Origin: Melanocharis versteri
Taxonomy: Eukaryota > Chordata > Aves > Passeriformes > Melanocharitidae
NCBI GenBank assembly: GCA_013397845.1
Contig: VZTG01010183.1
Location: 1-64,000 of the forward strand
Length of the DNA stretch: 64,000 nt
Direction of reading: 5' to 3'
Numbering within the stretch: the first letter of the stretch is position 1; every line of letters begins with the position of its first letter. The notes below the pieces were generated by a model that was not told the origin of the DNA, did no database searches, and saw only the letters and a list, made by a program, of their open reading frames with translations. Positions 41,301 through 50,538 of the stretch are shown in pieces. A program made the translations under genes and the position numbers.

Positions 41301-44300
41301 CTTCATGAAGCATTAATATGTAAAAGTCGACCTCCCGCCATCTAATCTAGTATAATAAGGGCTTGGATACATTATTAATTTTTTGTCACACATCTGAGGC
41401 CCCCTTTTATCAAGCAAAACCCCCATCTAAATCCCTTGTTGCATCATTAAACTGAAAACAGCTTCATCATTCATGACAGAGAAATGGAAGGACCCTGAAC
41501 CATATGGCAGAGGGAGCAGCAGTACCAGCTACCAGTTTCCTCAGTCCCTTTCTTGTAAAGACTGGTACTCAAAAGAATCTGCAATGCAGTAGGGTGACAA
41601 AATCATCTTGGGATTTTTTTGTGCAATATTGGCTTCTTTGCCTGGAAACAGATGAGCCCCACACCAGTGCCAGGGATCAGAGACCAGTTAAATCTGCAGG
41701 ATTTTGGACTGAATATGAAAGGTGGGGCTGGCAAGTGCAGCTCTGGGGAGTTTCCCTCTCAGTGCAAGGTCAGCTTAAATCCTCAGAAGTTCAGCAGTTG
41801 GGACTTGTTTAATCATCCACTAATTCCCTATTCATGCTGTGAATTAATCATTGTTTGCAAATCAGAAAACACACAATATGCCTACCTGCTAGAAGAAGGG
41901 AACAATTTCTCTTTTTAAAATAGAGAAATATAAAGATGTGAACTTCTAGGAAATCTTTCTACTTGCGTTTCTAAACCAACACTTTACCTTAAAATTTTAT
42001 GCTTGTTGTCATTAAGGCTGAGTGAGAGGGATTCTGATTTCACTGACATGCTAATGACAGTTTCAGTGAAAATCTGTGGGACTCTGAGACAAGATGCACT
42101 GACAGACAGTTGTCTGAAATATCATTCATTTTATTCATACAAATAATCCTATCAGATTACTTGCTGGGAAGAAGGATTTAGCCTTTAATAACAAGAAGAA
42201 TGGCACTTGAGAAACAAAGATTAATTTGAAGCAAAATGTTAATTTGTATAATTTCATTCAGATTAGAATGACAATGATGAAGTGTTCAGCATAGATGAGA
42301 GATAATCGCATTGTAGAGAAATGTAGTATAGTCATGTAGTTACATTTTTAATGTGAATAGTGCCAGGATTTGAGCTCTGACAGATAATAGGAAATATATG
42401 TCATTACCATAGGTGATTTTATTTTTTAAAAAAATTGGCATTCTATTCTGCCCTTTGTGTCTCTTTGTGTCAGAAAGTTCTAATGTTTGAGTATACACAA
42501 ATGAGCTAAAATGGTCACTCAGCTTTGTTTTATAAAAAATAGTCTGTGATTATTGCAGATTTACTTTTGAAACAATGCTTGGCACACAGAGTCAAAACTG
42601 GCATTTCTATTTTAAATATATAACTGCATTGGGAATTGATTCTCTGTTGTGTAATCTAACAACGCCCCATTAATTTCAAAGAATCTTTCCTGATTTACAG
42701 TAAATGTTTAAACAGTTCACTTAGGAAATCAGTGAGGAAATACTGCCACAGCATTTTAGTACTGCTCTTGGTAGGGCAAGGGGTTTGTTATAGATTTCCA
42801 GCATAAAGAACATTTAAAGGGTGTATCAGAAGTTTAAAATATAATGATATTGAAATTATCTTGAGATGAGGTGATAAAACCAAGTACAGTTTCACACCTT
42901 TCCATGTGTGTGTGACAGCACAGCAGGTAGTTTATTCAGACAGCTGCAGTAGCATGAATGTGAAATAGGCAATATTCATTTGAATTAATTTTTTAAATTT
43001 CTAGATTAAAAACAAAACATGTGCTTAGTTCTAGGGCCATCTAGCCTGAAACTCACTGTGGCAACAGCCCTTAACACTTGATTATCCCTTATATTTTGCT
43101 TAATTATCCCTCTACTGCAAACATTTCATAACTTCCATTATAGGAATTTAAAACCCAATGAAAAAAAGTATCACATAATTCTATGGTTGAACCAGTGGTG
43201 GGTAGTCATTATTGTTAGTATTCAAGCTTTTTTTCATTTGCAGGGCTGTCAATTGCTGATTCTTTTTGTATCTTTCCAGAGGACTAAAGCATAGGCTTAT
43301 ACCAAGCAATTTTTCCAGTGGAATTATATGCATACTAGAACCAGATTCCCTCCTAGTAATCTTTTTATATACTTGTACCCTGAGTACATAGTTCTTGCTA
43401 TTTCTTTCACTAGGCATCACTTTATACTGTCATTTTTGAAGCAATAAAAGATCTCTAATTTTTCAACACTCATACTGATATGAATGGGTCCAAATTACCC
43501 ACAAAAATCCAAGGTCAATATCATTGACTTAAATACAGTCATTGCACTAAATAGAGAAAAAAAAAAACATTCTAGGATTACACTGATTACTTTAGTAGAG
43601 CATTATGCTGGAAGCTTGTGATGTGTTTCTAGTCCCACATGGCTTACGATCCCACTTAGTGAGACTGCTTTTCAGAGTGGTTCCTCCCTCTCTGGTGTTA
43701 CTTTGCATTCAAGAGTCATACATTGAACAGAATTCGGTCAACCAAAAGTTTAATATGTCATCTGATCGACTGGATCTTTTTGTACACGCAAGTTTATCAG
43801 CATTTATACATATTCCCCAAATGACTGATGAAATGCAAAGGCCACAGCAAGTCTCAGCAGTATCGTAATGGTATCTGAATCTTTGAAACTCTAACTCATA
43901 AACTCTAGCCAGATAATCATCAGTCTCCCAACGTGATGAATATCACTAGCTCAGCTACAGTCACTGCCTTGGTTGTGAAAAACACAAAAAGAAAATAAGG
44001 GGTTTCATCAAACCACTTGGGGCAAGTACCCGAAGTCACCTGGTTTCTCTACAGGATGTATAGGCAGAGAGATGCCTGGGAATGACACAATATACCTGAG
44101 GCATAAAGTGTTTCCGTAGGAAACTAGATAAAATACACCTATCTTAACTGGAGTAGTCCTCAGTCATTGTCTTAAATGTAAACGTGAAGAAGAGAAAAAT
44201 CTGATTCGCACATGCCAACTTGTGTGTTTCTACTACTGACTTTTCCTGGCAATGTCCCTGCCATTGTCTTGCAAATCTTTGTAGTTGCATCACTTTACAT

Positions 44301-47300
44301 CTGAATTGGTTCAAATGGCTCTTCTGATGTTGTTTGGGTGAATGAAGACAGCTTTTGATTCTCTGGGTCAGATTCTGCAGCCTCTACTCAAACAAAACTC
44401 CAATTAATCCTGAGGAGTTACAGACTGTGTAAAGATGCAAAAATTATTAAACATTAAAGGAGGAAGAAAAGGTAAATAGTCCCCTAAATGGCTGTTAATG
44501 ACTATTTGAAAAAGCCTTTTACATTTCTGAACCATTATCAGAAAGATGGCTCTTGAAAACAGAAAGACAATGGACACCCCAGTTTAAAAATTATGCGTTT
44601 TGATTTATTTGTTTTAAAGGGTAGGATATTAGTGTTTTCTCAGTTACAGAGCATCTCTCCGTTTGTAAATACTCATTTCTACTGTCGATCTGTCTAAAAG
44701 CTATTTATCTTGAGGAGACCATTTTTTGCTTTAGCCACCCTCTCTCCTTCCCCTCAGTCTCAAGCACACATAAGCCATCTTGTTCGTCAGACTAAGCCTC
44801 TCTGCCCATCCAGGCCTACCTTTAATGTTGCACACTCCTGAGAAGAGTTAAAGGTATATATGGCTGAGTTTAGTATCCATTTGCACTTAGTGTGGTACTG
44901 GTTTGAAGAGTGGCACTAGGACCTTTGCTGCTTCTGCAAACGATGAGCCTGTGGCATTAAGCATGGATGTGAAAGCCTCATGTGTCTCGAATACTCAGTG
45001 GATCTAATTAACAGGTAGAATCGCACCCTGGGTGCTTGAAAAATTGCCAGACACCATAGAAACGAGTCCTTAAGTCCCCGGACCATCTGCACTTCCTTTT
45101 CATTGTGGAAGTCTCATTGAAACATGTCTTTCGACCATTTTAAATTCATTTGTGCATTAATGAAAAATTCCTGCTGATGGTTTTCCTTTTCATTAAAACA
45201 AAAATCCTAAAATTCTTTAATTCAGTCACAGGAAAAAAAAGGTCTCTCAAGCTTTGATGAAACAATGAATCTTCGAATTTGCCTCTGAATACGGGTTGTT
45301 TGAATATCATTGCCACAACCTCCTTAAGTGATTGTCTAAAGGAAAAGGAAACCAACATGAGATATCCCCCGCAAAACCAGGGGGTTGTTTGGAGGAGGGC
45401 GAGCAATGCACCATCACAGTGCAGTTTCCGGATCTCATGTAAGCGGTCCTTCCCTTCCTAAGGTCCTGCCTTTGAGCGGGGTTTAAGTTGCGGGGGTGCA
45501 GGGGAGCCCCGGCCGCCCGGAGCTCAGCCCCGCGCCCCCCGCGCCCCCGCTGCCGCAGCCCGGCCCTGCTCGGGCTCGGACGGGGCCTCGGCGCTATTTA
45601 GGCGCTATTTACCTGTTCGCTGCCAGCCGGGATGAGATGTACCCTCCGGGGATCTGGGTGATTATGTATCCCCAGAAAAAAGAGCCGTGGATCATGCCAA
45701 CTGTTTCGGGATCCCAATTAAACTTCGCTTTCTTCCAATGCAAGGGACCGGGACAGAAAGAGAGAAAGACAAGAGGAAGGCTATAATTGTGCCACTTCAG
45801 AGCTTTCACTCGCAGTAGCTTCACCCGCAGTGCAATCGAAGGAGTCCCAGTGCCGGCGCCGGGCTCTGCCCCAGCCCCCACGGCAGACCCTCCGACTGCC
45901 CGGCAGAGCAGCGAAACAAACCCAATAACAGCAATAGAAACAGCACCGCCCGTGCCTCCCTGGGGCATGAGAGGGGCAAGGGGGCCCCGTGTGCCCTGAG
46001 CCGCTCGGCACGGCCGGCGGGGCCAGGCAGGGCAGAGCCGGGGAGCCCTGGGGCCCGCGGGACCCCCGGCTCGCAGACGCAGCCCTGCGCGGCCGGGGGC
46101 GCACAGCCCGCGCTTACCTCTTGCCAGTGCGGGCAGCAAGCCGTAAGGGGTTAGTCTGTGGATCTGGGTATTTAAGACTCATCTGCATTTGCCATATCTT
46201 TCTCACCACATCTTAATTCGCTTTAAAACGGCTCCTATCATTTAGCGCCTTTTGTCAAAGCAAATTCACCCTGGTGTATTCAAACATTCCTGCAAAACCT
46301 CCCCGCCTCCTTTACGGCGAGATGCGCCCGCTGACAGTCCCTTATTCGACGCCCTCCTTCTCCCATCCCCTACGCTTATTTTACGAGTTATCTGCGTTTT
46401 TCAAGGCTGTGTGGAAAAGATAGGGCGGGGGGGAATTGTCCGCACAATAATACCGCGAACTGGGGCTAGGAACTGAAACGAAAAAGTAGAAATAATTGGT
46501 AGAAATTGTTTCTGCTTCAAGAACGGGATTTCCGTCCTTCGAAGAGCAGCGGCGGGGCCGGGTAGGGGGAGGGGGGCCGCCCGCCCTGGGTTCGGGGAGC
46601 ATCGGGGCTCAGGTGGGGAGAAATGCCACGAAACCATCCAGAGCCCGTCCCACCTGTGTTGAGGCGTTTGACTGAGAGTTATACTGGGAGGATGTGGGAT
46701 TTACGAGGGAAAGGTTCCCACCTCTTTAATAATTTTTCCTCCTCGGTGTATGGTGCTGTTATTGACCATATCCACGATGGCCACTCCCAAGTTACATCGG
46801 ATCCCGAAGGAAATGCAGAATCCCAGTCCACTCATGATGGCAATGATGTACCTCCGGGGCAGCCCGAAGCAGGTACAATCGCACAACGGGGCTTTCTTCT
46901 CGGGCACTTCCATGGGCTTTCCATCTTCAGTCAGCTCGATGGTGTCCCCGGGCTTCTGCCTCTTCTCTAGGACTCTGCTCGACAGAAGAAGAAAAAGTCA
47001 AGCCCTGGCCGCCTGAAGGCACAACAATTTCGGGGAGCTGAAGCCTTAAATTCACCGTTCCCCTCGCCCCTTTGGCTTGGAGGTTGATTTGAGGATTTAT
47101 TCCTTGCTTCCCATTCACCTTCAACTGTTCTTTAGCAATGACCAGTGGGAGTCACGATTAGTCATCCCCAACTCCCCCCGCCACCCCTCCGCAGCAGCCC
47201 GGGGAGGAGCTCTAGCTGAGAATTGCTCATCTATCATTAAAGACTTCTGCTTAAATATGTAGGACGCATCAAGAAGACATCATCTGTAACCACTGCAGAG

Positions 47301-49959
47301 GCGCCATGTTGGGCAGCCCAAGAGGCGTAGAAACAGAAACGGGCTTCTGGAGATTTTATTACCTCCTTGCTGTATTAGAAACATCAAGCGGGTGATCCTG
47401 GTGAGCACCTCGCTTTAGGTCTGTGAACAAAAGAAATGTTAAGAGAAAAAGACGGGAGGGAGGAGCGAGGAGGAAGAGAGAGTGATATTGCTATTTATTT
47501 TAGATTTGCAAAATGGCTGTCACACGCAGTGAAAGAAAGCATGACCGTCTTCAGAGGACTGGCATCTCCGGAGAAGGCTTTCCCAGAGATCTCAGTGCTC
47601 AGCTACACGTTGTGAGCGTGTGATCACCTAGCAGGTTTAACCTTCCCAGAGGAGCTTTAAGCACGATCTCATTGCCCCCACGCCCTCGGTTTTATTTGAA
47701 AATTCTGTCTCCTAGAAAACATTCTGAAGGAATCTGAAGGGAAATGGTTATTTGCAGCTATTTCCAATCAGCTGAATAATACCACGAAAAGTGATTTATA
47801 GATATATATATATATATTTGTGGAAAGTCTTTTAATATGCTGTGTCGGTAACAAGAAAAATCAGGTTTATAGAGCAAGTATCCCATACTGAATCCCTAAA
47901 TCTTCTTCTGAAGTCACTGAGGTATTTAAAAACCAGAAAAGCGAACCAATTATGTCGTCTTGAGAAGCAAATACGTGACTATTTGCCGACACTCTGGACT
48001 CTACTACCGCTGCCCTCACCTCTGCTCTAGAAGTGTTTTCTCACTCGGAGGAGTATCCCTTTCAGGTTAACTCATCCGGCTGATAGGGCAGTAACAATTA
48101 GCAGAAAAAGGCTTAAAAGGTTATCCGGGTTTGGGAGAAAATACAGGGATTCTCTCCAAAAGCTAGTCAGCTGAAATTCTCCTGATTCTTGTTTTCTGGG
48201 GGTATTATTTCCATGCTTAAAGATCGCGACATTAAGAAATGTCTTAAAGTTGTGAATAAAATAAACCACTGTGGGTTTACGTTCAAAATTCGTTCGTGTG
48301 GATAAAGGGTAGTGTAGGAGTGTTTTCTCCCTGAATGGGCGTCTTCTCTTCGGGAATAGACTGGAAATCAATATGTAAGAGGCAAGAAATTTGTTTAGAT
48401 TCTAAGAAGAGTAAACAAAGTACTTAATTGCCGTGAACAGAAAAAGATTAGCAGATCACGCGTTTGTTAGTCGAGGTGTGAATTCAAACGGAGTTTTGCT
48501 GGAAAATACAAGCACCGTTTCTCCGTTACTCACTGTGTGACTACAAGCAGTAGAGATAATAGTTTTATTTCAATGTTGAAGAGTCTTAAAGAACGAAAAA
48601 AGGTTTATTTCTTTAATTATATTTTAAGCAGGTTTTCTGGATTATACTTTCTTATTATTAATTTTCAACAAATGAAAATTACTTAAATACAACCGAACAC
48701 TGTAGGAAATTAATTACATTTTTGATGACTTTAATTTCGATTTTGGCTTTTCTTAATGGTACTTCCTATGAAAATGGAAGTATTAATTTTGTCTTTATCA
48801 CTTCACTGATATGTCCCCGTCCCTTAAAATGGCAGCAGAAGTTGTGACTCATGCTGTGAAACAGCCTGGTGTCTGTGCCCAGCACTGCCGCATAGGTATG
48901 GAAAAAAGATTTTTACGTGACCTACCCTGGGCAGACAAATCCGCAGTTACCTTATAGCTGCAATTCGGATCCCCCCCCCCGCCCCAACCCAACCCAAACC
49001 AAACCAAACTAACAAAAAAACCCAGACCAAGACCAGTACTCCGGGGTAATTTCTAGCAGACGGCGCAATCCAAAATTTATTGGAATTTCACAGACTATTC
49101 TCAAACGTTGTGGAGGTCACTAAAGTCACCAGATTGGATGGAGAACGATGTGTGAACTTTAGTGCATGCACTTCGTAGGTATGCAAGAATCTGGGCTTAT
49201 TTATCTGTGTGTACAGGGCTCGACGATGATAGAAATGTTCTTTACACACAGAAATATACAATAGTGATGCTTTTGAGTTTAGCAATTGCAGCTATATATC
49301 ACTTATAGGACAAGCAGATGCTTCTAAAGGCGGATGGATAAATAATTAAATACATTCCTCTATATGTTTCAGCTTCAGGAGAAAAAAAAATCGTTCGGAT
49401 ATAAATTATTTATACATCTCCATGTTTATCTTCATCTGACAACGAATTACACAAAGGACAAGACTAATCAAAAACAGAATACTTTTTTTAGATGTTTGTT
49501 AAGGGCAGAGGGCAAGATCCTGTGAGTGCATTGCAAAATTAAGATGGAACAAAAATACAGGTTGCTGCTCTCTCCTGATTATGATTTCAAGATGGGATCC
49601 TGTTTTTGTGGAAGAAAGGTGGGGTAATCTTTTACTATATCTTTACTGACACCATCTACGAGTCAGATAGAGAAGTTACGAGGGTGCCATATTGAGCAGC
49701 TTCAGCACTATTTTCCACGATCTAGATTATATCCAGCAGAATAGCAACAGCTCCCAACTCTGCCACCTCTAACCAACCCCTCCAAAGCAATCGACCTCCT
49801 ACAGCAACGGGCGCTTGAGAAAAGCTTCCAATTTTTCTAGGAAGTAGAATCCTGTAAGAGATATCAGTCTTACCTGTAGAGTTGACCAAGCGATTTTCCA
49901 GCAAAATTCTTCAATCCCTCCTTGCCGGGAGTCAAAATCCTTTGTTTTACCGACTCCAT
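22927..49959 (-). CDS. SLC17A6: SLC17A6, vesicular glutamate transporter 2 (VGLUT2), 12 coding exons
   Basis: Encodes the SLC17-family (major facilitator) transporter that loads cytosolic glutamate into synaptic vesicles using the membrane potential made by the V-ATPase. The spliced exons give 581 residues, collinear with mammalian VGLUT2 (582) and nearly identical through the membrane core. Visible features: cytosolic N-terminus (1 to about 70), TM1 (about 72-92), a luminal loop with the overlapping sequon NNST at 100-103, twelve expected membrane segments ending near 498, and an acidic C-terminal tail. The residues known from VGLUT2 mutagenesis and structure are present: R88, H128, R184, E191 and R322. 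Every intron is GT-AG and phases agree across all junctions. The start ATG has G at -3 and G at +4. VGLUT1 and VGLUT3 are less likely, because the N-terminal MESVKQRIL and C-terminal [13 protein letters not shown] segments are VGLUT2-type. Exon 1 is also present a second time at 51440-51525 through apparent misassembly. Confidence 0.97.
23260..25184 (-). other. SLC17A6 introns 11 and 10
   Basis: Intron 11 is 23260-23603 (344 bp). Intron 10 is 23732-25184 (1,453 bp). The intervening exon 11 is listed separately. Both are AT-rich and I see no other element in them. Confidence 0.9.
23604..23731 (-). CDS. SLC17A6: SLC17A6 coding exon 11 (TM11)
   Basis: 128 bases completing G429 and encoding residues 430-471: [20 protein letters not shown], then [20 protein letters not shown], then NK. 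Contains the SLC17 signature [11 protein letters not shown], typical of TM10-TM11 in this family. Acceptor ATTGCAG|GATTC and donor AACAAG|GTAAAT. Confidence 0.97.
25185..25295 (-). CDS. SLC17A6: SLC17A6 coding exon 10 (TM9-TM10)
   Basis: 111 bases completing G392 and encoding residues 393-428 plus the first base of G429: [20 protein letters not shown], then [16 protein letters not shown]. Two hydrophobic membrane segments are separated by a short YSHSKG loop; human has SHTRG here (from memory). Acceptor CCACCAG|GTTTT and donor ATATCTG|GTAAGA. Confidence 0.97.
25998..26130 (-). CDS. SLC17A6: SLC17A6 coding exon 9 (TM8)
   Basis: 133 bases encoding residues 348-391 and the first base of G392: [20 protein letters not shown], then [20 protein letters not shown], then MNCG. 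TM8 ([20 protein letters not shown]) is followed by a basic cytosolic loop. Acceptor AATTTTAG|GTGGG and donor TGTGGAG|GTAAGT. Confidence 0.97.
26299..26346. repeat. (TTTTA)n microsatellite in intron 8
   Basis: About nine TTTTA units with two substitutions (TATTA, TTTAC). Confidence 0.92.
27381..27530 (-). CDS. SLC17A6: SLC17A6 coding exon 8 (TM7, R322)
   Basis: 150 bases, phase 0 at both ends, encoding residues 298-347: [20 protein letters not shown], then [20 protein letters not shown], then [11 protein letters not shown]322 in NFCRSW is the second arginine of the glutamate-binding pocket. Acceptor GTTTCAG|AAATAC and donor AGCAAG|GTATGT. Y299 replaces human F (from memory). Confidence 0.97.
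29487..29629 (-). CDS. SLC17A6: SLC17A6 coding exon 7 (TM6 and central cytosolic loop)
   Basis: 143 bases completing G250 and encoding residues 251-297: [20 protein letters not shown], then [20 protein letters not shown], then NLLGAME. This is TM6 followed by the acidic central loop that joins the two six-helix halves of the transporter. Acceptor CCATTCCAAAG|GGAGC and donor ATGGAA|GTAAGA. I254 replaces human M (from memory). Confidence 0.96.
30550..30636 (-). CDS. SLC17A6: SLC17A6 coding exon 6 (TM5)
   Basis: 87 bases completing G221, then residues 222-249 and the first base of G250: [20 protein letters not shown], then WSSVFYVY. It carries TM5 and the start of TM6. Acceptor TTTTGTAG|GTTCC and donor GTGTATG|GTACGC. 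Only 99 bp of intron separates it from exon 5. Confidence 0.97.
30736..30823 (-). CDS. SLC17A6: SLC17A6 coding exon 5
   Basis: 88 bases encoding residues 192-220 and the first base of G221: [20 protein letters not shown], then SRLATTSFC. This is the conserved segment after TM4 of SLC17 transporters, with the MFS-type charged loop [10 protein letters not shown] between TM4 and TM5. Acceptor CATTCCCCAG|GGG and donor TTTTGTG|GTAAGT. Too short to appear as an isolated reading frame; found by translating between the splice sites. Confidence 0.96.
32200..32412. repeat. (AAAAG)n polypurine tract in intron 4
   Basis: A GGAT/GGAA-rich lead-in (32205-32250) is followed by roughly 160 bp of almost pure AAAAG units on the plus strand, with a few GAGAAAAG and AAAAAAG interruptions near the right end. 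The transcribed SLC17A6 pre-mRNA would carry CTTTT repeats about 420 bases into the intron after exon 4. Confidence 0.97.
32832..32946 (-). CDS. SLC17A6: SLC17A6 coding exon 4 (TM3-TM4, R184 and E191)
   Basis: 115 bases encoding the last base of R153 and residues 154-191: [20 protein letters not shown], then [19 protein letters not shown]184 and E191, both required for transport in VGLUT2 studies, fall in [10 protein letters not shown] at the end of the exon. Acceptor TTTTGCAG|AGTATTT and donor GTAGAG|GTATGG. S164 replaces the human T at that position (from memory). The exon is isolated by a 12.7-kb intron on its 5' side. Confidence 0.97.
37404..37415. repeat. 12-base G homopolymer in intron 3
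   Basis: Run of 12 G preceded by GGGT. Its length is likely to be unreliable in the assembly. Confidence 0.9.
39930..39985 (+). mobile_element. CR1 3'-tail fragment in intron 3
   Basis: GAACTGGGTGATCTTAAAAG, then TCTCTTCCAACCCAAACC, then ATTCTAGGATTCC is a close sense match to the CR1 3' terminus. The 5' extent is unclear. Confidence 0.75.
45480..46130 (-). promoter_or_regulatory. CpG-rich island covering exon 3 edge and intron 2
   Basis: GC- and CpG-rich segment (for example around 45505-45595 and 45980-46115) in an otherwise AT-rich gene, with smaller GC-rich patches at 46540-46620 and 47160-47210. It could be an intragenic CpG island or alternative promoter, or simply the 3' part of a broad 5' CpG domain. 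No transcript evidence is available. Confidence 0.4.
45613..45731 (-). CDS. SLC17A6: SLC17A6 coding exon 3 (TM2, H128)
   Basis: 119 bases encoding residues 114-152 and two bases of R153: [20 protein letters not shown], then [20 protein letters not shown]128, one of the residues reported essential for glutamate transport, lies in MIHGS at the start of TM2. A long pyrimidine tract precedes the acceptor (CATTGGAAG|AAA), and the donor is AACAG|GTAAAT. The exon sits at the edge of a CpG-rich segment that occupies intron 2. Confidence 0.97.
45732..46721 (-). other. SLC17A6 intron 2 (990 bp, CpG-rich)
   Basis: Unusually GC-rich for this gene. The frame of exon 3 stays open upstream into this intron to about 46139, so 135 extra codons are open before exon 3. 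Confidence 0.85.
46722..46974 (-). CDS. SLC17A6: SLC17A6 coding exon 2 (N-terminal domain, TM1)
   Basis: 253 bases encoding the rest of R29 and residues 30-113. Holds the acidic cytosolic N-terminus ([20 protein letters not shown]), the cysteine-rich CDCTCFGLP segment, TM1 with the substrate-site arginine R88 (SFGIRCNLG), and the start of the first luminal loop with the N-glycosylation sequons at N100/N101 (NNST). The acceptor is AG at 46976-46975. The donor GAG|GTGGGA is weaker than the GTAAG-type donors elsewhere in the gene. Confidence 0.97.
46975..49873 (-). other. SLC17A6 intron 1 (2.9 kb as assembled)
   Basis: From exon 1 copy 1 to exon 2. A short AT repeat lies at 47.8 kb and a C-rich, CCAAA-like low-complexity segment (48971-49012) marks the edge of the duplicated block. 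Nothing else is recognised. Confidence 0.85.
47802..47817. repeat. short (AT)n tract in intron 1
   Basis: About eight AT units. Confidence 0.9.
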
Positions 49960-50074
49960 TCCTGCGGGGATGCTCGCTGAATAATTCTCTGCTCTAGATA
50001 CGACACTGCTACGAGCAACGATGGTTCATATTGTTTTAATCTCTTAACTTTTCGCCCTCATTCAACGACTATCG
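48973..50074. repeat. 1,102-bp duplicated block, copy 1 (contains exon 1)
   Basis: Matches 50539-51640 at a fixed offset of 1,566 from a C-homopolymer start to the final ATCG. It ends exactly at the N run. It contains part of intron 1, coding exon 1 and proximal 5' UTR. Two reading frames translated from both copies are identical, so divergence is essentially nil. This is typical of a false duplication and not of an old segmental one. Confidence 0.95.
49874..49959 (-). CDS. SLC17A6: SLC17A6 coding exon 1 (copy nearer exon 2)
   Basis: 86 coding bases from the ATG (plus-strand CAT at 49957-49959) to a GT donor at 49873-49872. They encode residues 1-28 and two bases of R29: [15 protein letters not shown], then [13 protein letters not shown]. 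The human protein has A at position 10 and I at 27, from memory. The sequence before the ATG (CCCCGCAGGA) gives G at -3, and G follows at +4. The 5' UTR runs towards higher coordinates and is cut by the N gap at 50075. An identical copy of this exon lies at 51440-51525. Confidence 0.95.
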
Positions 50075-50161
50075 NNNNNNNNNNNNNNNNNNNNNNNNNN
50101 NNNNNNNNNNNNNNNNNNNNNNNNNNNNNNNNNNNNNNNNNNNNNNNNNNNNNNNNNNNNN
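50075..50161. other. assembly gap (87 N)
   Basis: An 87-base run of n between the end of duplicated copy 1 and a very GC-rich stretch. Sequence at 51641-52068 probably belongs in this gap. Confidence 0.98.
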
Positions 50162-50390
50162 GCCCGCGCCCCCGCCGCGCCCGGCGCGGGGCTCTCCGCG
50201 CCTCGGGCGGGCGCCGCTGCTCCGCGCGTATTGCGGGTGTGCGCAAAGGACGTGGCCTTCGCGCAGCCAGTCCCGCTCCCGGGCAAACCGGGCACAGCTG
50301 CAATAATGCTGCTGTAATGCTATAAACAGACAGCACCCGTTCCAAAGGTATATTTATCGCTATATCCACGTTTACCCAAGCAGCTTATTT
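50162..50390 (-). promoter_or_regulatory. SLC17A6: second piece of the CpG-rich SLC17A6 upstream region
   Basis: The first 130 bp are extremely GC-rich (CCCGCGCCCCCGCCGCG type) and then grade into AT-rich flank before the 147-bp block. If the contigs are re-ordered by their overlaps, this piece lies upstream of 51641-52068 and joins the flank at 52217. Confidence 0.5.
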
Positions 50391-50537
50391 TAGATCATGT
50401 TAGGAATCCATTAGTGACTACTTTCTCTAAAGCGTTTAGTATTTTCCATCTCTTTTTTGTCCTCCGTCTTCATGCCTCTGAGTAGGCCACTGTAACACTC
50501 GACCTTGATTTGTGGTATTTACAGCACTGGAATGAAC
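50391..50537. repeat. 147-bp duplicated block, copy 1
   Basis: Identical to 52070-52216, starting TAGATCATGTTAGG and ending GGAATGAAC next to the single n at 50538. It represents the right end of a small contig (50162-50537) that overlaps the beginning of the right-hand contig. Confidence 0.95.
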
Positions 50538-50538
50538 N

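Larger units (their letters stand above)
32947..45612 (-). other. SLC17A6 intron 3 (12.7 kb)
   Basis: The largest intron. It contains the 12-G run, the CR1 tail at 39.9 kb and otherwise AT-rich unique sequence. A 150-codon plus-strand frame at 35684-36136 starts at GTG and resembles nothing known. A GC-richer patch lies at 41500-41810. Long first-half introns often host enhancers, but no specific element can be supported by eye. Confidence 0.85.

Noticed and set aside
49690..49725. RE1/NRSF silencer near exon 1 (TTCAGCAC half-site)
   Set aside because: Only one half of the motif is present, with no GGACAG half at the usual spacing.
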